From Gymnopilus junonius (lineage: Eukaryota > Basidiomycota > Agaricomycetes > Agaricales > Galerinaceae): 64,000 nucleotides of DNA. The stretch is taken from contig JADNYJ010000093.1 in NCBI GenBank assembly GCA_015501075.1, positions 92,507 to 156,506 of the forward strand, given 5' to 3'. How positions within the stretch are numbered: position 1 is the first letter of the stretch; every line of letters begins with the position of its first letter. Under the pieces are notes generated by a model that saw only the letters and a list, made by a program, of their open reading frames with translations, was not told where the DNA came from and searched no databases. Positions 1 to 11,513 of the stretch are shown here, piece by piece. The position numbers and the translations under genes were made by a program.

Positions 1-499
1 GTGGGTCCGGAAGGAACATTACTGCACGGTGCTGATCCCTTGAGAGATAGGCCGTAATACTCTCCTTCGTCTCAACTGGTAGACGGTCATATGTAGCTCC
101 TTGATTCTTTTTGGTCAAACGCTTAACATAACTCGTCAAAGAAGTCGACGCATTGGCACGAGAAAGAGAATGAGCCAGGAGTTGCGCCACGATCTTAAAA
201 TGGGCCTTGGGTGTCGAACGACGTGTCAACCGAGAGGCACAGTGAGCCGATGGGGCATATAGAAAAAGCCGTGGCACGGCCGTGGTGGTGCGTGCATGGC
301 TACTTGACGTGCGTGCATGGCATAGGTTGGCGATAGGGTGGTGCGTGGCAGGGAAGTGATCGGCCGTGCATTGGAGTCATGAGTGCGTGACGACGTGCGT
401 GCACAATCCAGACAGAAAGTGGGTGACGGTAAACAAGTTCAGATATGTATTAGAGTAGAAAACCTATCAAATCTAATCTAAATATTATTGATACGCAGT
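1..499. other. No gene seen; short imperfect repeats
   Basis: I see no supported coding region here. A 13-base motif GTGCGTGCATGGC occurs at 288-300 and again at 309-321, with looser relatives to about 400. It looks like simple-sequence drift downstream of the minus-strand gene that ends at 500. Confidence 0.4.
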
Positions 500-3400
500 T
501 TAATCCGTGTCTGGCTCCTTATTGACTGCTGCTTTCTTGATTGGTCGAGGTCGAGGTCGAGGCTTCTGTATCAACTCTCGGTTGACAGCTTTGATCGGTG
601 GTACATACTCAATAAAATCTGGTCCTGGCTGATTATATGTCAATAGAGGTTTTTAGCAGTGTATAAGACGCCATACCTCAAGGTCCTCGTCGTTTCCTTT
701 ATAATTAGCCCGGTTGAATTGTGGAGGTAGATTAGCATAGACGTCCCAACCATCTTGATGATGTCCAGCGTCTAAACCCCACTGGAAAAAACCTGCTTTC
801 CCTGCTCGAGTCGAAACCTCAAACATCTCCTCTTCGAGGATGTAAAGGCATTCCTTTGCCACGTCGACGTCGATTATTCGTTCCGAAATTCCGGTGTATA
901 GGATGTCCCATGCGTGGTGGAGAAGGCTAGTGTGACTAAGCGCCGTTTCCGGACTCCGTTGAAGACGTTGAGAAATATAGAGCGTATGAGCGTGAGCAAG
1001 TGGTAGATATCCAAGCCATGCCAATCGAGCTTTTTTACTTCTTTTCCCAATGTGAATATCAAACCAGTTTGAAATCTGGGCTCGCTCGATGATGGACAAT
1101 GAACCGACATATGGCATCAAGGTGGAGAAGAGGGGTGACTTGACATTCCTCTCGAGCCAATTCTTCGCCGGAATTACCTTGTCACCTAGCTCATCGACAC
1201 GTTGTTCCAATAGTAGCTTGAGTGTATCCTTGAATGGAGAAAGAGCAGTGTCGACGTCTGCTGAGTAAGGAACCCTAGATGGGTCAGCCAAAATGTCTTC
1301 GGAAGTTTCAACTTCGTATGCGTGTTTCCATCATCCCAGCTACACAAGAATTTCAGTCTACAGATAGTAAAACAAAGTTCTCAGAACACCTACCCGAATG
1401 CCTCGCCTTTCCTTCTGTTTAAGCCATAAAGAATCGATGATCTCTGTCTCATTCACCAGAGAAATATTGCCGGGTACCAAAGAGATGTCAGCTGGGAATA
1501 TAATTTCCCTCCACCATTCCACTCTCCATTGATACGCCTTTGCTGTAGTTGGACCAGTTCTTTCAATGAGGCGAATAGGGTACCAGTATTCTCCCACTCG
1601 AGAAAGGGCTCCACGACCAGCGCTTAAACCTTGGTCAGCTAGGTGAGGTCGAGCTGGGAATATCATTACTTACATTAGTTGATCATGAAGGTGTTTCACA
1701 CTCCTCACCTTCCGTGAAATGGTAATACTAGTATGATCGAAGTTATCAGCCTCAACCTTTGAATGAAATAGAATATTGAACGTACGCTCTTTCCGACTTT
1801 CGTGCAGCTGGAAGCATGAAGGTTGGGTTGCAATAGTCACAAATAAAGTGATCTTTGTTGCCCAGATTACTCGCTCGACCATCGCGTTGGCAGGCAATAT
1901 GGGACCAATTATCACACGCAATGCATTGAATAGCGGTTCCGTGCTGTTCAGGCTGATAGAAAATGTTACCATCTCCGACCATACCACAACGGCAGTCCAG
2001 TCCAAACAGGGAATCGGGAAGCGAGTCAGATGAACCAGCAACTGACTCCAAATCAGCGGGAAGGAGGTCATCCTGTGGATCCATGGTGTCCTCTGATTCC
2101 AGACCAAGGTCTTCAGAAATGTTGTCATCTGGATTGAGTTCAGATACGTATTCCTTCGTATTCAGCTTGAAAGGGTTGAAGAGCCAATTTCGTGCTTGAG
2201 CTGGCAGTTCGACGAGGCTGTCTGAGTCGAGGTTGACAGAAGGAAGCTGATCAAGATTCGTCGTAGAGAATTTGAGATCAAACTTGTCCTTGAGAGCTTG
2301 TGTCCTGTGCATGAAGAAAGACTTCTGGGCGTCTAATCCGCCTCGAAGAAAATAGAAAACTTGCCAGACGACGAAACCATTAAGTCGAATACCTCGGCCT
2401 GCCATGTGTGTCTCAAAATGAGCATCCGCTTCTTGAACTGGTGAGCCTCGATATTTTGTATCATCATAGGTATAAATTGTCTGATGGTCAGATGATGCAT
2501 AGCGAGCAATGAAGTGGTTCCGGTCTTCGTTAATGAGCGCTAATCCAATCAAATCGTACACCAGACCAGATGCCTCGATGACAGAGGGGAAATTCCAGTC
2601 AAGGCTGACGTCGTCATTCCCAAGTTCAAAGGTCAATAGGATCGGGGCGGAGATGACCAGACCGCGAAGGTCTTTGCGAACGCCAGTGCAAAGCGGTACA
2701 CCATCCTTGACACGCCAGCAAGAAGGTGCCGCAACATAATCACGGTCAAGGGAAATTATATCCTTGATGTATCGACCAAAATCTCCATCGAACCGTTTGT
2801 AATCCTGTGAGGAAACCTGGCTGAGACGTTGGCGAGAAGGCGAATGAACGATCTCGACATGGTGACCACCAATCTCTTCGGAACCTGAGCACTCATGAAT
2901 CTCAGTCAGAAGAAACTCGAAAGCAGCAACAGCTCTAAAGGAAGCTGTCGTATTTTCCTGTCGAATGAGCTCTGCAAACCAGGGCTAGAGATACCAAGTC
3001 AGTAAGACCAAACTAATTACTGGAAAGATCCTCACATATAACGAATTATACTTCGATACATTTGGGATCACTGCCTTCTTCTTTAGCATGGTCCGTATAT
3101 CGTCTCTTTCCTTTGCAAGATCATCCGCAGCAGGCGGTACACTTCCCTGTTCCCGATAGTAGCGCTCCAAAAGGGATGAGATCACCTTCCGCAATGACGA
3201 GTTCTTGGGGAGTCCAGTCTCAATTGACATAAAGTCAAAGGTAGAATGCAGGAGAGCGACATAAAGTAATTGAAGAGAGGTATCGAGCCAGCAAGAGTTT
3301 CGATCCCAGGGATATGATGCAGAAGAGAGAGGAGAGAGAGTCGGTGATGTATTTGGCGTCTTCAACATTGAGGACATTGACTTTTGTTGTGCTGTTTTTT

Positions 3401-4838
3401 TGTGTAAAGCATTCGTGGGTTTTGGAAGAGACGATCCTGGTGTTGGACCAACTTCCTTTGACTGCACTGCTTTCTTCGGCTTGGGCTGGGTACCTAGAAG
3501 CTCTTTGATGGTATCTGGTGGCCGACCATCGTTCTTCTTCTGCTTCTTTTCAACAAGATCCTTAGCACGCGACTTCTTAGTGCGACCAATCTTCTGCTGA
3601 ATGACCTTCCATGGTTCAGCTTGACCATAACGAATCAATTTCCCTTCTGAAAATTAATGATCAGGTTTAGATGTATGCATTAACATTAAATAAACACACC
3701 TCGTGCACCAGCATGAAGACGTTCAAAATATACCGCCACAGAATAAAGAGAATAAAAGCCTTCCAATAACTCGTGATCACGCCCGCAAGCACTGTAAAGT
3801 TTCCAATGCATAGCTTCTTCTGCATTATTATCGTCAGGTAAGGAATCCCACAAGTCAGTGTTCATCTTCCGTTCAGACTCGAAAAGCATAGACGCTACAC
3901 TGGGCCGTACCCACCAATCCATCCAGCTTTTTGTCTTGGGAAAGTCACGGACAAGAAGATTAACCAGAGCGATGAAATCTTCGGAGGATGGGGCATCGAG
4001 GAGGGCAAGCGCTCGTGCTATAAACTCGTCACGCATATTTGGAGGTATGACGCCGCTGATTTTGCTGATTCTAATGACACCAGCTCGGAAGTGTTCTCGA
4101 CACCCTTTCAATAAGCGCTCAGCGGCAACTTGAAGCTCTTGACGCGTACGTTTATTTTCCGGCTGCATCATCCAAAACTTTATAAAGGATTGAATAAACC
4201 CTGATTATACCCTTCGAGGAGAACTGATATTTGTTTTTGGAAGGTAGGAACGAACGAAAGGAGCTTCGTAGCAAATACTTCTGAAAGATTCGTCTTGACC
4301 CGGCCCTGGCGAGATGTGCAAACCGGATGAGATCACAAGCTCATCCCATGCTGGAAAGGAGGATAGAACCGCTAACATATCCAGCCGGTAATTGTCAAAA
4401 TTTAATGGCGAACGGGAATGGCCTCCATATTCACGACCATCTTTTTGGTCGGCTTTCTTCTTGACCTGGAAATCTGAGAAACCCATCGTATGAGATCCCT
4501 GTCCCCTGACATTATCATCGTCCTCGTTGCTGGATCCTTTTTCTGAGCCTTTAGTAAATAATGGCGGCTTCTGTATGCTTGCTTGCAAGTTCGAGCTATC
4601 ATCAGAATCCCGTTCAATGTCAGAGCCACTGCTGGAGGAGATAGATAGAAGCCCTGGCATATCCAACAGGCTCTCAACGTGTGATGAAATTTGTTCATCG
4701 CAATACGTCAAAAGCTTTTCACCGGTACTAGCATACTGATAAAACGACAATATTTCAACGGAAATGTTACGTTGGCCACAGGAAAAGTACAATGACGCAC
4801 CGCATGTTTCTGAAGCTGTCGTAGCAGCGGTATGAAAT
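500..4838 (-). CDS. USP-like (peptidase C19-like) protein with PHD finger, multi-exon, possibly damaged
   Basis: Read on the minus strand, the central part has a USP-type Cys box (DRNSCWLDTSLQLLY, near 3250-3300) and a His box (NHFIARY followed by IYTYDD, near 2450-2530). A Cys4-His-Cys3 PHD finger follows (CRCG, CIAC, H-x2-C, CDYC; near 1845-1995). An N-terminal acidic, Ser-rich part (4211-4838) precedes these. A tudor/PWWP-like stretch (EYWYPIRLIE, QWRVEWWR) lies near 1500-1600. The last exon (500-628) is basic, with a PRPRPRP tract. Introns I can place are 629-676, 1340-1393, 3647-3699 and 4163-4210; joins near 1670-1750 and the true start are unresolved. An in-frame TGA at 1331-1333 lies where related proteins would be expected to read Arg. 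Function is inferred: cleavage of ubiquitin-like conjugates, perhaps at chromatin. Many agaricomycete genomes seem to hold many such genes. Confidence 0.6.
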
Positions 4839-5039
4839 CACTAACATCTTTTCCATCAAGTGGTGTTCTACCAAATATTGCGGACGGATTCATTTGGGTG
4901 AGAAAGGTTTACAAGTTCTCATTAGGTGGAATGTCGTCCAGGAGGTTGGCCAAGGTACCAAAAGGTAATACTGTTGAAGCGTCCATGTAATTAAGTAACT
5001 TTCGAGAATTTGATTGTTTTTACGTTACCTTTTGGCCTG
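4839..5039. other. Short spacer between two minus-strand genes
   Basis: This stretch separates the USP/PHD gene from the NACHT pseudogene. A short open stretch (4708-4893, minus) overlaps the N-terminal exon in another frame and may be a shadow or an upstream exon. I see no promoter motif I would defend. Confidence 0.25.
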
Positions 5040-6345
5040 CGTCCTTGCTTCAGCAGAGTGCATGCAATATCAACAATGATATTCTCTTTACTGCAATAGA
5101 GGCTATGGAGCGTGACTTGTCGTATAAGAAATCAGCGAAGGAGGCATGAAACGGTCTGATGTTTTCGCTGTAACTTCGAAAAGAGATGCCAGCTCATCGA
5201 GCATCGCCCTTGTCCTGGAGAGCTCAAATTGAGCACCCTCGCAAGATCCTTGGCGAGATGGTGTCAAAGTACCTGGGATATTCGAGGCAGATTGCTGTTG
5301 CTCTGGCAGTTACCTCTATTTCTTCAAGCTCGCGAGTCGATAAGATGAGGGAATATAGGGCATCCAGTTCTGCGAAAGGATGCTCTAGCATTTGCTGGAA
5401 GGAGCTGCAGATCTAGGACATGTTGGAGGCGTAAGATAGCGTTATGCCGATGTCTGGGAGAACAAACGTATTTGACCACTGTCGCTGCGAAGATAAACTG
5501 GCCAGAGGATTTTTGAACCATATGAGTGATATCGTTTGCATTGGGCCACTCCCCGCTGGGCGGATACGGAAGCTGTTGCCTCAGCTTGCTAAATTGTTGG
5601 ATGAGGAATGTAGGATATCCGCATCGGAATCAACATCATCATTCAGGATATGCGAGCAGTAACGTTGCGAAGGTGGGAAGCCTTGAACGCGGTCGAGATC
5701 AGTGGTTCTGGTCGACTACAAAGAAGAATTCGTAGTTCTGGATTGCGCTGATGTAATGTCCTCGTAAGCACTTCCAGAACAAGTCCTGTTCAACATCCGA
5801 CAAACACTCATCGAGCCATCAAGGATAATGACATGGGGAACAATACCGGATGGCGCTTCACGGTTAAAAGGCTCCAAAACAAGTCGTGTAATCTGTTCGG
5901 CCAGAGAGGCTGAAAATATATGGGGATCATGTGCCACAGCCTCAGTTATGGCGTCTTTAGCTGGTAAGAGCGTAAGCGTCGCCATGCGGTATGCAAGGGT
6001 GGCTGCAAGAGAGCCTATGCGGTCTCTGGCCCCATCTGCACGAGAGAAGAAGAATTCGCCAAGTAAGATGCCCTCCGCCTGACACCATTGAGCAATCGTT
6101 CTTGCGATAGCCGTCTTTCCACCACCAGCGGCTCCATTGAGCCACATAATGAAAGCATTGGACATGGTTTTCCGATTTGCCCAGCTTTTGAGCTGCTCGA
6201 GTATCTTGACGCGGGTGTTTGGAAGGCATGTAGAGTGGAAAACGTCCGCATCAGCCATGTGAAATGCCGATGGTAAGGCCTTGGAGGCCAGGAAATCGAA
6301 CGCCCGTTGGCCTTGTGAACTCAGATTGAGCATTTGCAAACCTAT
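5040..6345 (-). pseudogene. NACHT (STAND) NTPase pseudogene
   Basis: The minus strand encodes a fungal NACHT NTPase of the kind found in NLR-like proteins. The P-loop is NGAAGGGKTAIAR (near 6100). After it come FFFSR and a Walker B region VIILDG whose frame breaks exactly in the usual GLDEC motif: the sequence after GGC reads TCGATGAGTGT, one base short, so DECLSDVEQDLFW continues in the next frame. Family landmarks follow in shifting frames: SSGQFIFAATVVKYV and SPRHRHNAILRLQ (5400-5515), HPFAELDALYSLILS (near 5350), and HASFADFLYDKSRS (near 5110-5150). The block from P-loop to the C-terminal NACHT helices is therefore present, but at least three frame changes disable it. Homopolymer sequencing errors could explain some of them. 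Confidence 0.75.
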
Positions 6346-6891
6346 GGGCGGTGTAAACTGATAGACTCACTTGATTCAAGGCGTTGAGCAATGAAAGTCC
6401 CCCCTCGGATTGTTATATCCTTACTACCTTCAAAGAAGGACATCGCTGTAGAAGCTAAGCCGTCAAGTTGGCCCTGCTATGAGGACTCGGCGTTGCACTG
6501 CACAAGTGTATAGCCCTGGGAAGTTGTTATTTCTTGTACAGTTGCACGCAGTTGCCTGCCCAGGTTCATTTTATCTTATCTTATCAAACCAGTACGGTAT
6601 GCGTTGATCCTGTGTCGGCATCACATCAATTGACTGCCCATCCAGTTTATATGGTCAGATTATTTATTTCATCCGTTCCTTGTTCTTTTTAGTAAATAAA
6701 CCCTTGTTCGACAAGCTTCTCACTCAACATCTCCGCTTTGATATGGCTTATCGCCCATGGCTTAACGGTCTCCGTAAATGGGTCTCCAATATGGCAATCA
6801 AGGAGATACGATCCATTGTGCTCTAAAATATTGTTTGAGTTCCAATACTCAGCATGACAACCATTGCGACAGTGGCATCGGGCCCTCGGAC
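6346..6891. other. No gene seen
   Basis: AT-rich sequence upstream of the NACHT pseudogene. I find no coding frame, RNA gene or repeat I can support. Confidence 0.3.
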
Positions 6892-7159
6892 AGTGTCACA
6901 GCATCAGGAAACCGGCAAAAAAGTTTTTTGGGGTTTTCTAACCGAAAAAACCATGGAAACCAGCCCAAAATGGTCCAAAAATGTCGAAATCCGGAAACCT
7001 GGAAACCCAGGTCCGATTTTCCAAAAACCTGGCGGGCAAAATTTTCGGCACTAATCCAAATATAGCAATTCGTTAGCGAAATGAATGAAAATATCTCGGC
7101 AGGTTTCCGGGAAACCAAAAACCACCCAAACGGGTAAAACCCGGAAACTTTTTGACACT
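6892..7159. mobile_element. Small MITE-like element with GGAAACC/GGTTTCC motif array
   Basis: A 268-bp unit bounded by AGTGTCA (6892-6898) and its inverse TGACACT (7153-7159). The interior is crowded with both orientations of a GGAAACC-type motif, for example GGAAACC at 6907, 6993 and 7143 and GGTTTCCGG at 7102. Motif-rich interior plus short inverted ends matches the other small hAT-like elements in this window, but I see no target-site duplication, so this copy is old or its ends are misplaced. Confidence 0.5.
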
Positions 7160-7961
7160 TTGCTGATGAGGTACATAGATTAGATTAGATCACGTAGCTA
7201 GCACAGCATGTCCGTCTACATACGGACACCGCGGTCCTGTGACGAACACCTTGCCTTGCCTCTCGCCATTGCGTGCTTGCCAGCCTGCGCGCCTGCTCGA
7301 CGCGACCCCGAGCTCCAGCTTCCCAGGTCCGAGGCAGAACGGCCTGCCCCACCATGAGAGGGGCATTCTGTCCTTACCAGATAAATTTGGATCAAATGCC
7401 GCATAGATATGGGTGGCCACACCTCTCTCCATCGACTTTATATTATAATCAGTGCGAAACGCCTCCGTCACTGACGTCAACCTACTAGCTTACTTTACTG
7501 CGAATCATCTACCGAGTCCACGATCTTGTCAAATGAGAACTGTAGATGTTCCTTCTCTAGTGCCTTCTCGTCGACGAGCCGCCAGCGGAAACATTGCTGC
7601 TTGATTAGCATTGGCAAAGTCTGGTTGTGCTGGCCAGCATTACCCTTCCATCCAGGCTCTCTCATCAAATCTAGTCGCTGAGTTCGACGATCAGGCTTCT
7701 TCCATTCCAGGCGACTTCCTCCGAATCGGGACCGGCATCGTCTTTGTCTTCTATCCATTGTGGTTTAGCGTTGCGAATTCTAGCCCTTCGCCATTACTTA
7801 TCTAAACAGCCAGCATTGAGTACCATTTCTATTTTGGCCACTAAGACACTAACTTGGCTACAGGAAAGATGCTTATAATCATTGCTCTAACTCCTATGTG
7901 CAAATTGAACTCCTTGTTCAAAAGTCAGCAATTTGGATTCTCGCCACAATGTTATATCCGT
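7160..7961. other. No gene seen
   Basis: Short open frames exist on both strands (for example 7495-7758, minus) but none has recognisable motifs or convincing intron signals. CpG content is normal, unlike the repeat-rich block further right. Confidence 0.3.
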
Positions 7962-9586
7962 TTACTCCCCCGATCTACTTGGAAAAGAGCCATATAGCTG
8001 TTGGTAAGTCACATCACTAACGGAAACTCCACGATTGGTAAATTTTCCCCTCGTATGACTGTCATATCCTTCTCCCATAATTCGTTTCTCTAGGATCCGC
8101 TCTCGCTCCTTGCGTACTCGAGCATCTATGACGCCGCGTATTTCATAAGGAGAGGCGAGGTGTACGAAGAAGTCCTTCAGCCCATCTTTGAAATAGAACA
8201 CTTCGGCCATGTTTTGGTAAGACTTCCAATTTTTTTCCCTTTGAACTTCCGTTTCAATGTCATAAACGTCAGGATCCTCGTGATCGTATCTGAGGTCAAG
8301 CTCAACAGTGAGCTTTCGAGTGTCCATTTTGTCAGCGACAAACTTTGCCATCTCCTTCCAGCCAGCCAATGGTATACTGCCTTCCGGTACATCAAGGGGG
8401 TAGTCACCAATGAGATTGAATCGAATCCATCGTAAATTTTCAAGAGCTAGTGGTGGTAATTTTTTGAAGAATGAAAGTGCCTGGCGCATTCCCGGTCGCT
8501 TGTCCAACGGCCACGGTTCTTCCCATATAATGAATTTATTCTTCGAAAAGAAAATGACCATCGCCTCCTGCCATATGTCTTTACTGACCTGGAAGAGGGC
8601 TGCCGGATAAACCCAGCATGTACACTGGACAGACGAAAATGCAGCGTGATTACTGGGACAGCAACAAGCGTCTGCTGCATCACTACATTGCAGGCAACAA
8701 GTGGTGTCGCCTTGCTCGAAAGGCTCAATCCCACGTCGTGAATGATATTCATTGAGATAGCCGTTCACATCGAGAATATATTGCGAGACCAGATCTGTGC
8801 GGCAGAGGATGTCTCTTTGCAGTTCCTTCGGAAGGTCCAGAAAGCGGAAGGGCTCCGATCTTGTCCCTCGGCAATCTGTAAGCAAGAGCACTGTATCCTC
8901 CGCGATATTCCGCCACTCAATGAAGGGAGATTGTCCGAGACGGATTGAAAATTCAGCAACTTTTGGGAGTATTCTCATAGGTTGAACAACCATTTGAGCT
9001 GCAGCCATGTCTGCACAATCACAAATAACACTCAACCACCTCTCTGGTCGAAGGGACGCTTGCAGAATTCCACAGATGTCGATCCAGCGATTCATCAAGT
9101 CTATCCCGTCGCTAGTCTCTGCGGAGAACGGAGCATCCTTCCCGCGCCTACACATCAAATGACAGACGGTACAGCGCTCGCTAAGTAAATCGCTCCATGG
9201 GTGCTCGCAGAAGTGGTGTGGCACACAGGAGCAGAAATTCAGTCGGATACATAGGGAAGTCATCCTGGCGACTGATTTTGGTTCCAATGGAAATGTCGAT
9301 ATGGGATCGAGATATAATTTAAACTTGTTTTTGGAATAAAGTATCTCCAATACCTCCTGGGAAACCGAACGACACACGGTGAGGAGCTGGATTGCCAAAG
9401 GTGGGCAGATACATTCATTTTCCGCTGTGTACCCTTTGCGACTGCCCAACAGAAATTTCTTGTCCCAATAATCGCAATAAATTCGTCTGGCCATATTCAT
9501 ATCTGAGCGATCCGGTTCTAGCCAATTCCTAGCAAATTCCTTTAGGCACTGCTCTCGATAACCCTTCCTCGCGCCCTCATAATTAC
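7962..9586 (-). CDS. F-box/2EXR-like protein with two tandem modules
   Basis: A long uninterrupted frame. The first ATG is at 9500, but the frame stays open and protein-like to about 9586 (CLKEFARNWLEPDRSD), where a stop lies, so the 5' end may be truncated or begin in an unrecognised exon. Two related modules are visible. Each has an LxVCRxVSQE-like segment followed by a SKNKF strand: LLTVCRSVSQEVLEILYSKN near residue 40 and ALFQVSKDIWQEAMVIFFSK near residue 305. The second module is preceded by an F-box-like FLDLPKELQRDIL and a Cys-rich stretch (CCLQC, ACCCP). This is the pattern of fungal F-box/2EXR-type proteins of unknown substrate; a ubiquitin-ligase adaptor role is only inferred. No disabling change seen. 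Confidence 0.6.
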
Positions 9587-10052
9587 GATACTTTTACATA
9601 AGTAAAACATCGTTCTTTTAGAGGACGTTCTTGTAACGCTCTGTGATCCCGCAGCATCTCAACATGTCTGCAATCAGGACAATGGCGTGCTTGTTTGGCT
9701 TGGTCCGGCTCTGCAGTCAAGCCGATGGCATGCTTGTCTGGCTTTATCCGGCATATTCTTCTGCCATGTTCTTTTTCTTCAACAAACCATTGGTTCTTGT
9801 CATGGCAGTATTCTCTGTTTGTTGTTAAATTTTACTGCTGTGAAACTTGTTTTGTATGTATAAATATTAATGGGCTTGTTTGATGGAAATATGTTTTTGG
9901 AAGATGGCTGTGAATGGAGCCCTAGTGCAAGGCAGTTATATTTAGATTCAGATTATTTTTAAATGCTGTATCTTATCCACTGATATAAGCGGCAGAGGGA
10001 CGCCGCTTATATAATATAATAAGTTACAGGGCCACTGGAATTAATGTTTGAA
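9587..10052. other. Intergenic; contains a stem-loop repeat copy
   Basis: No gene. From 9928 to about 10018 lies a short repeat beginning GGCAGTTATATTTAGATT and ending with a perfect 11-bp stem, ATATAAGCGGC / GCCGCTTATAT (9984-10014, 9-base loop). A related copy with a similar stem lies at 10661-10765. Confidence 0.45.
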
Positions 10053-10562
10053 AGTCTGGTCTGGTCCAGTTTTTGGGTGCCCGAGGACCCTAACCGAGAC
10101 TGAGACCAGTTAGGTAAAATTAGAAATGTCTAAATAACTGGACTGGACTGCAACTAACTGGTCTTGATCAGTCTTGTGCAGTTATTTGCAGTTATATAAC
10201 TGGTTTTAACTGGTTACAGTTATAACCAGTTATCAACCAGTTATAACCAGTTTTTTTGGCATACATAATTGTCTCATAGTGTAAACTAAATGAATCACAA
10301 TTTTTACGGTCAAAATGAGCTCAAGAACATCACAAACGGTTGAGAAATGATAAAATTAGAGCAGATTCAACAATTTTTGCGAGTATTGCTATAACTTTCT
10401 TAATTCTCAACCGAATTTTACGTTTTCTGGGTCGTTCAAAAGCTATACTATGTGGGTATAATCGTGCAAAATTTCAGAATTTTATGACTGGTCCTAACTG
10501 GTTAAGACCAGTTTTAAGCAGTTACAAAAATTCTAAAATTTGGACTAACTGCTAACCAGACT
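10053..10562. mobile_element. hAT-like MITE candidate with ACTGGTTATAACCAGT-type array
   Basis: Short inverted ends AGTCTGGT (10053) and ACCAGACT (10555-10562) bound about 510 bp. Both flanks of the interior are packed with the palindromic motif AACTGGTTATAACCAGTT and variants. The central segment (10311-10380) contains CAAGAACATC and AAACGG, also found in the small element at 49590-49790. No clear target duplication remains. Confidence 0.5.
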
Positions 10563-10660
10563 GTGGTTTATGGTTACAATGGTTAGTATATTTTGCAGTT
10601 AGCATCAGTTAATGCAATATGAACTTCAACAAATGCCTCATGTGCCAGCAGTGTGTGGCA

Positions 10661-10765
10661 AAAGGCAGCTATATTTAGATTTGACTTATTATTAGTATCT
10701 GGAGCTGGGTGTGTGATTATATCAGCAGCGTTCCTCCGCCGCTTACATAATCTAATATCTGTGCC
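10661..10765. repeat. Second copy of the stem-loop repeat
   Basis: It begins GGCAGCTATATTTAGATT, like the copy at 9928, and ends with an imperfect stem (ATTATATCAGCAGCG / CGCCGCTTACATAAT) followed by CTAAT. Two diverged direct copies flank the motif-array element at 10053-10562. A Helitron-type 3' end is one reading but weak. Confidence 0.35.
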
Positions 10766-10933
10766 AAGGTACTATCGATTTGCTGTTCAAGGTGTGTTCT
10801 ATTTTATTCTGAAGGGCATATATTTAAATTTTACCTATCATCATATATAGATGGTCTAATACTATTTGTGAAGTAGGAAAAGCATTGTCCTGCCATGCGA
10901 AGCAGTGGCCCACTAAAACAAGTTGAGACTAAT

Positions 10934-11505
10934 TAGGGTTGCCGAAGTTCAGTTCAGTTCAGTTCTTTGGCCAATTTTCCGAACTGAGAACTGAACTTCC
11001 CAGTTCAGTTCAGTTCTCAGTTTGAACTGGTTTGAACTGTTCTGAACTGGCAATGGCCAAAACATAAAATTTCCTTTCATCTGAGGCTTTGAAATAGTAG
11101 ATAGACTACAGATATGTCTATCTTCTATCATTAGACATTGCTATATGTACAAAACAGTATATTATTTGCTGATTTTTCAAACATTGGGTAGTGTCATGTA
11201 ACTCATGTCCTCACACAATAAATAAATCATTTTAAGAAATTATTTTATGTCATCTAGTGCTTGGGATTAGTGCTAAGGAGTTCTCTATACATTATGGGAA
11301 TCTAATGGGAATTTTTTGATGCCAAAATAATCACTTTTAAAGGTCAAAATTTGATAATTTTAACCACACCCAACAAACAGTTCAGTTCAGTTCAAACTGA
11401 CTGGCCATAGGCTGAACTGAGAACCAGAACTGCATCCAAACTGCAGTTCAGTTCAGCCAGTTCAGGTTCGAACTGTCAGTTCTGAACTGAACTTTGGCAA
11501 CCCTA
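10934..11505. mobile_element. hAT-like MITE, CAGTTC array, 8-bp target duplication
   Basis: A 572-bp element with inverted ends TAGGGTTGCC / GGCAACCCTA, flanked by a perfect 8-bp direct duplication AGACTAAT (10926-10933 and 11506-11513). TAGGG ends with 8-bp duplications fit the hAT superfamily. Inside each end lies a dense array of CAGTTC/GAACTG repeats in both orientations, and the centre is AT-rich. It has no coding capacity and would have to be moved in trans. Confidence 0.85.
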
Positions 11506-11513
11506 AGACTAAT

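Noticed and set aside
10053..10562. 8-bp target duplication around the AACTGGTT-array element
   Set aside because: TGTTTGAA and GTGGTTTA do not match; boundaries remain tentative.
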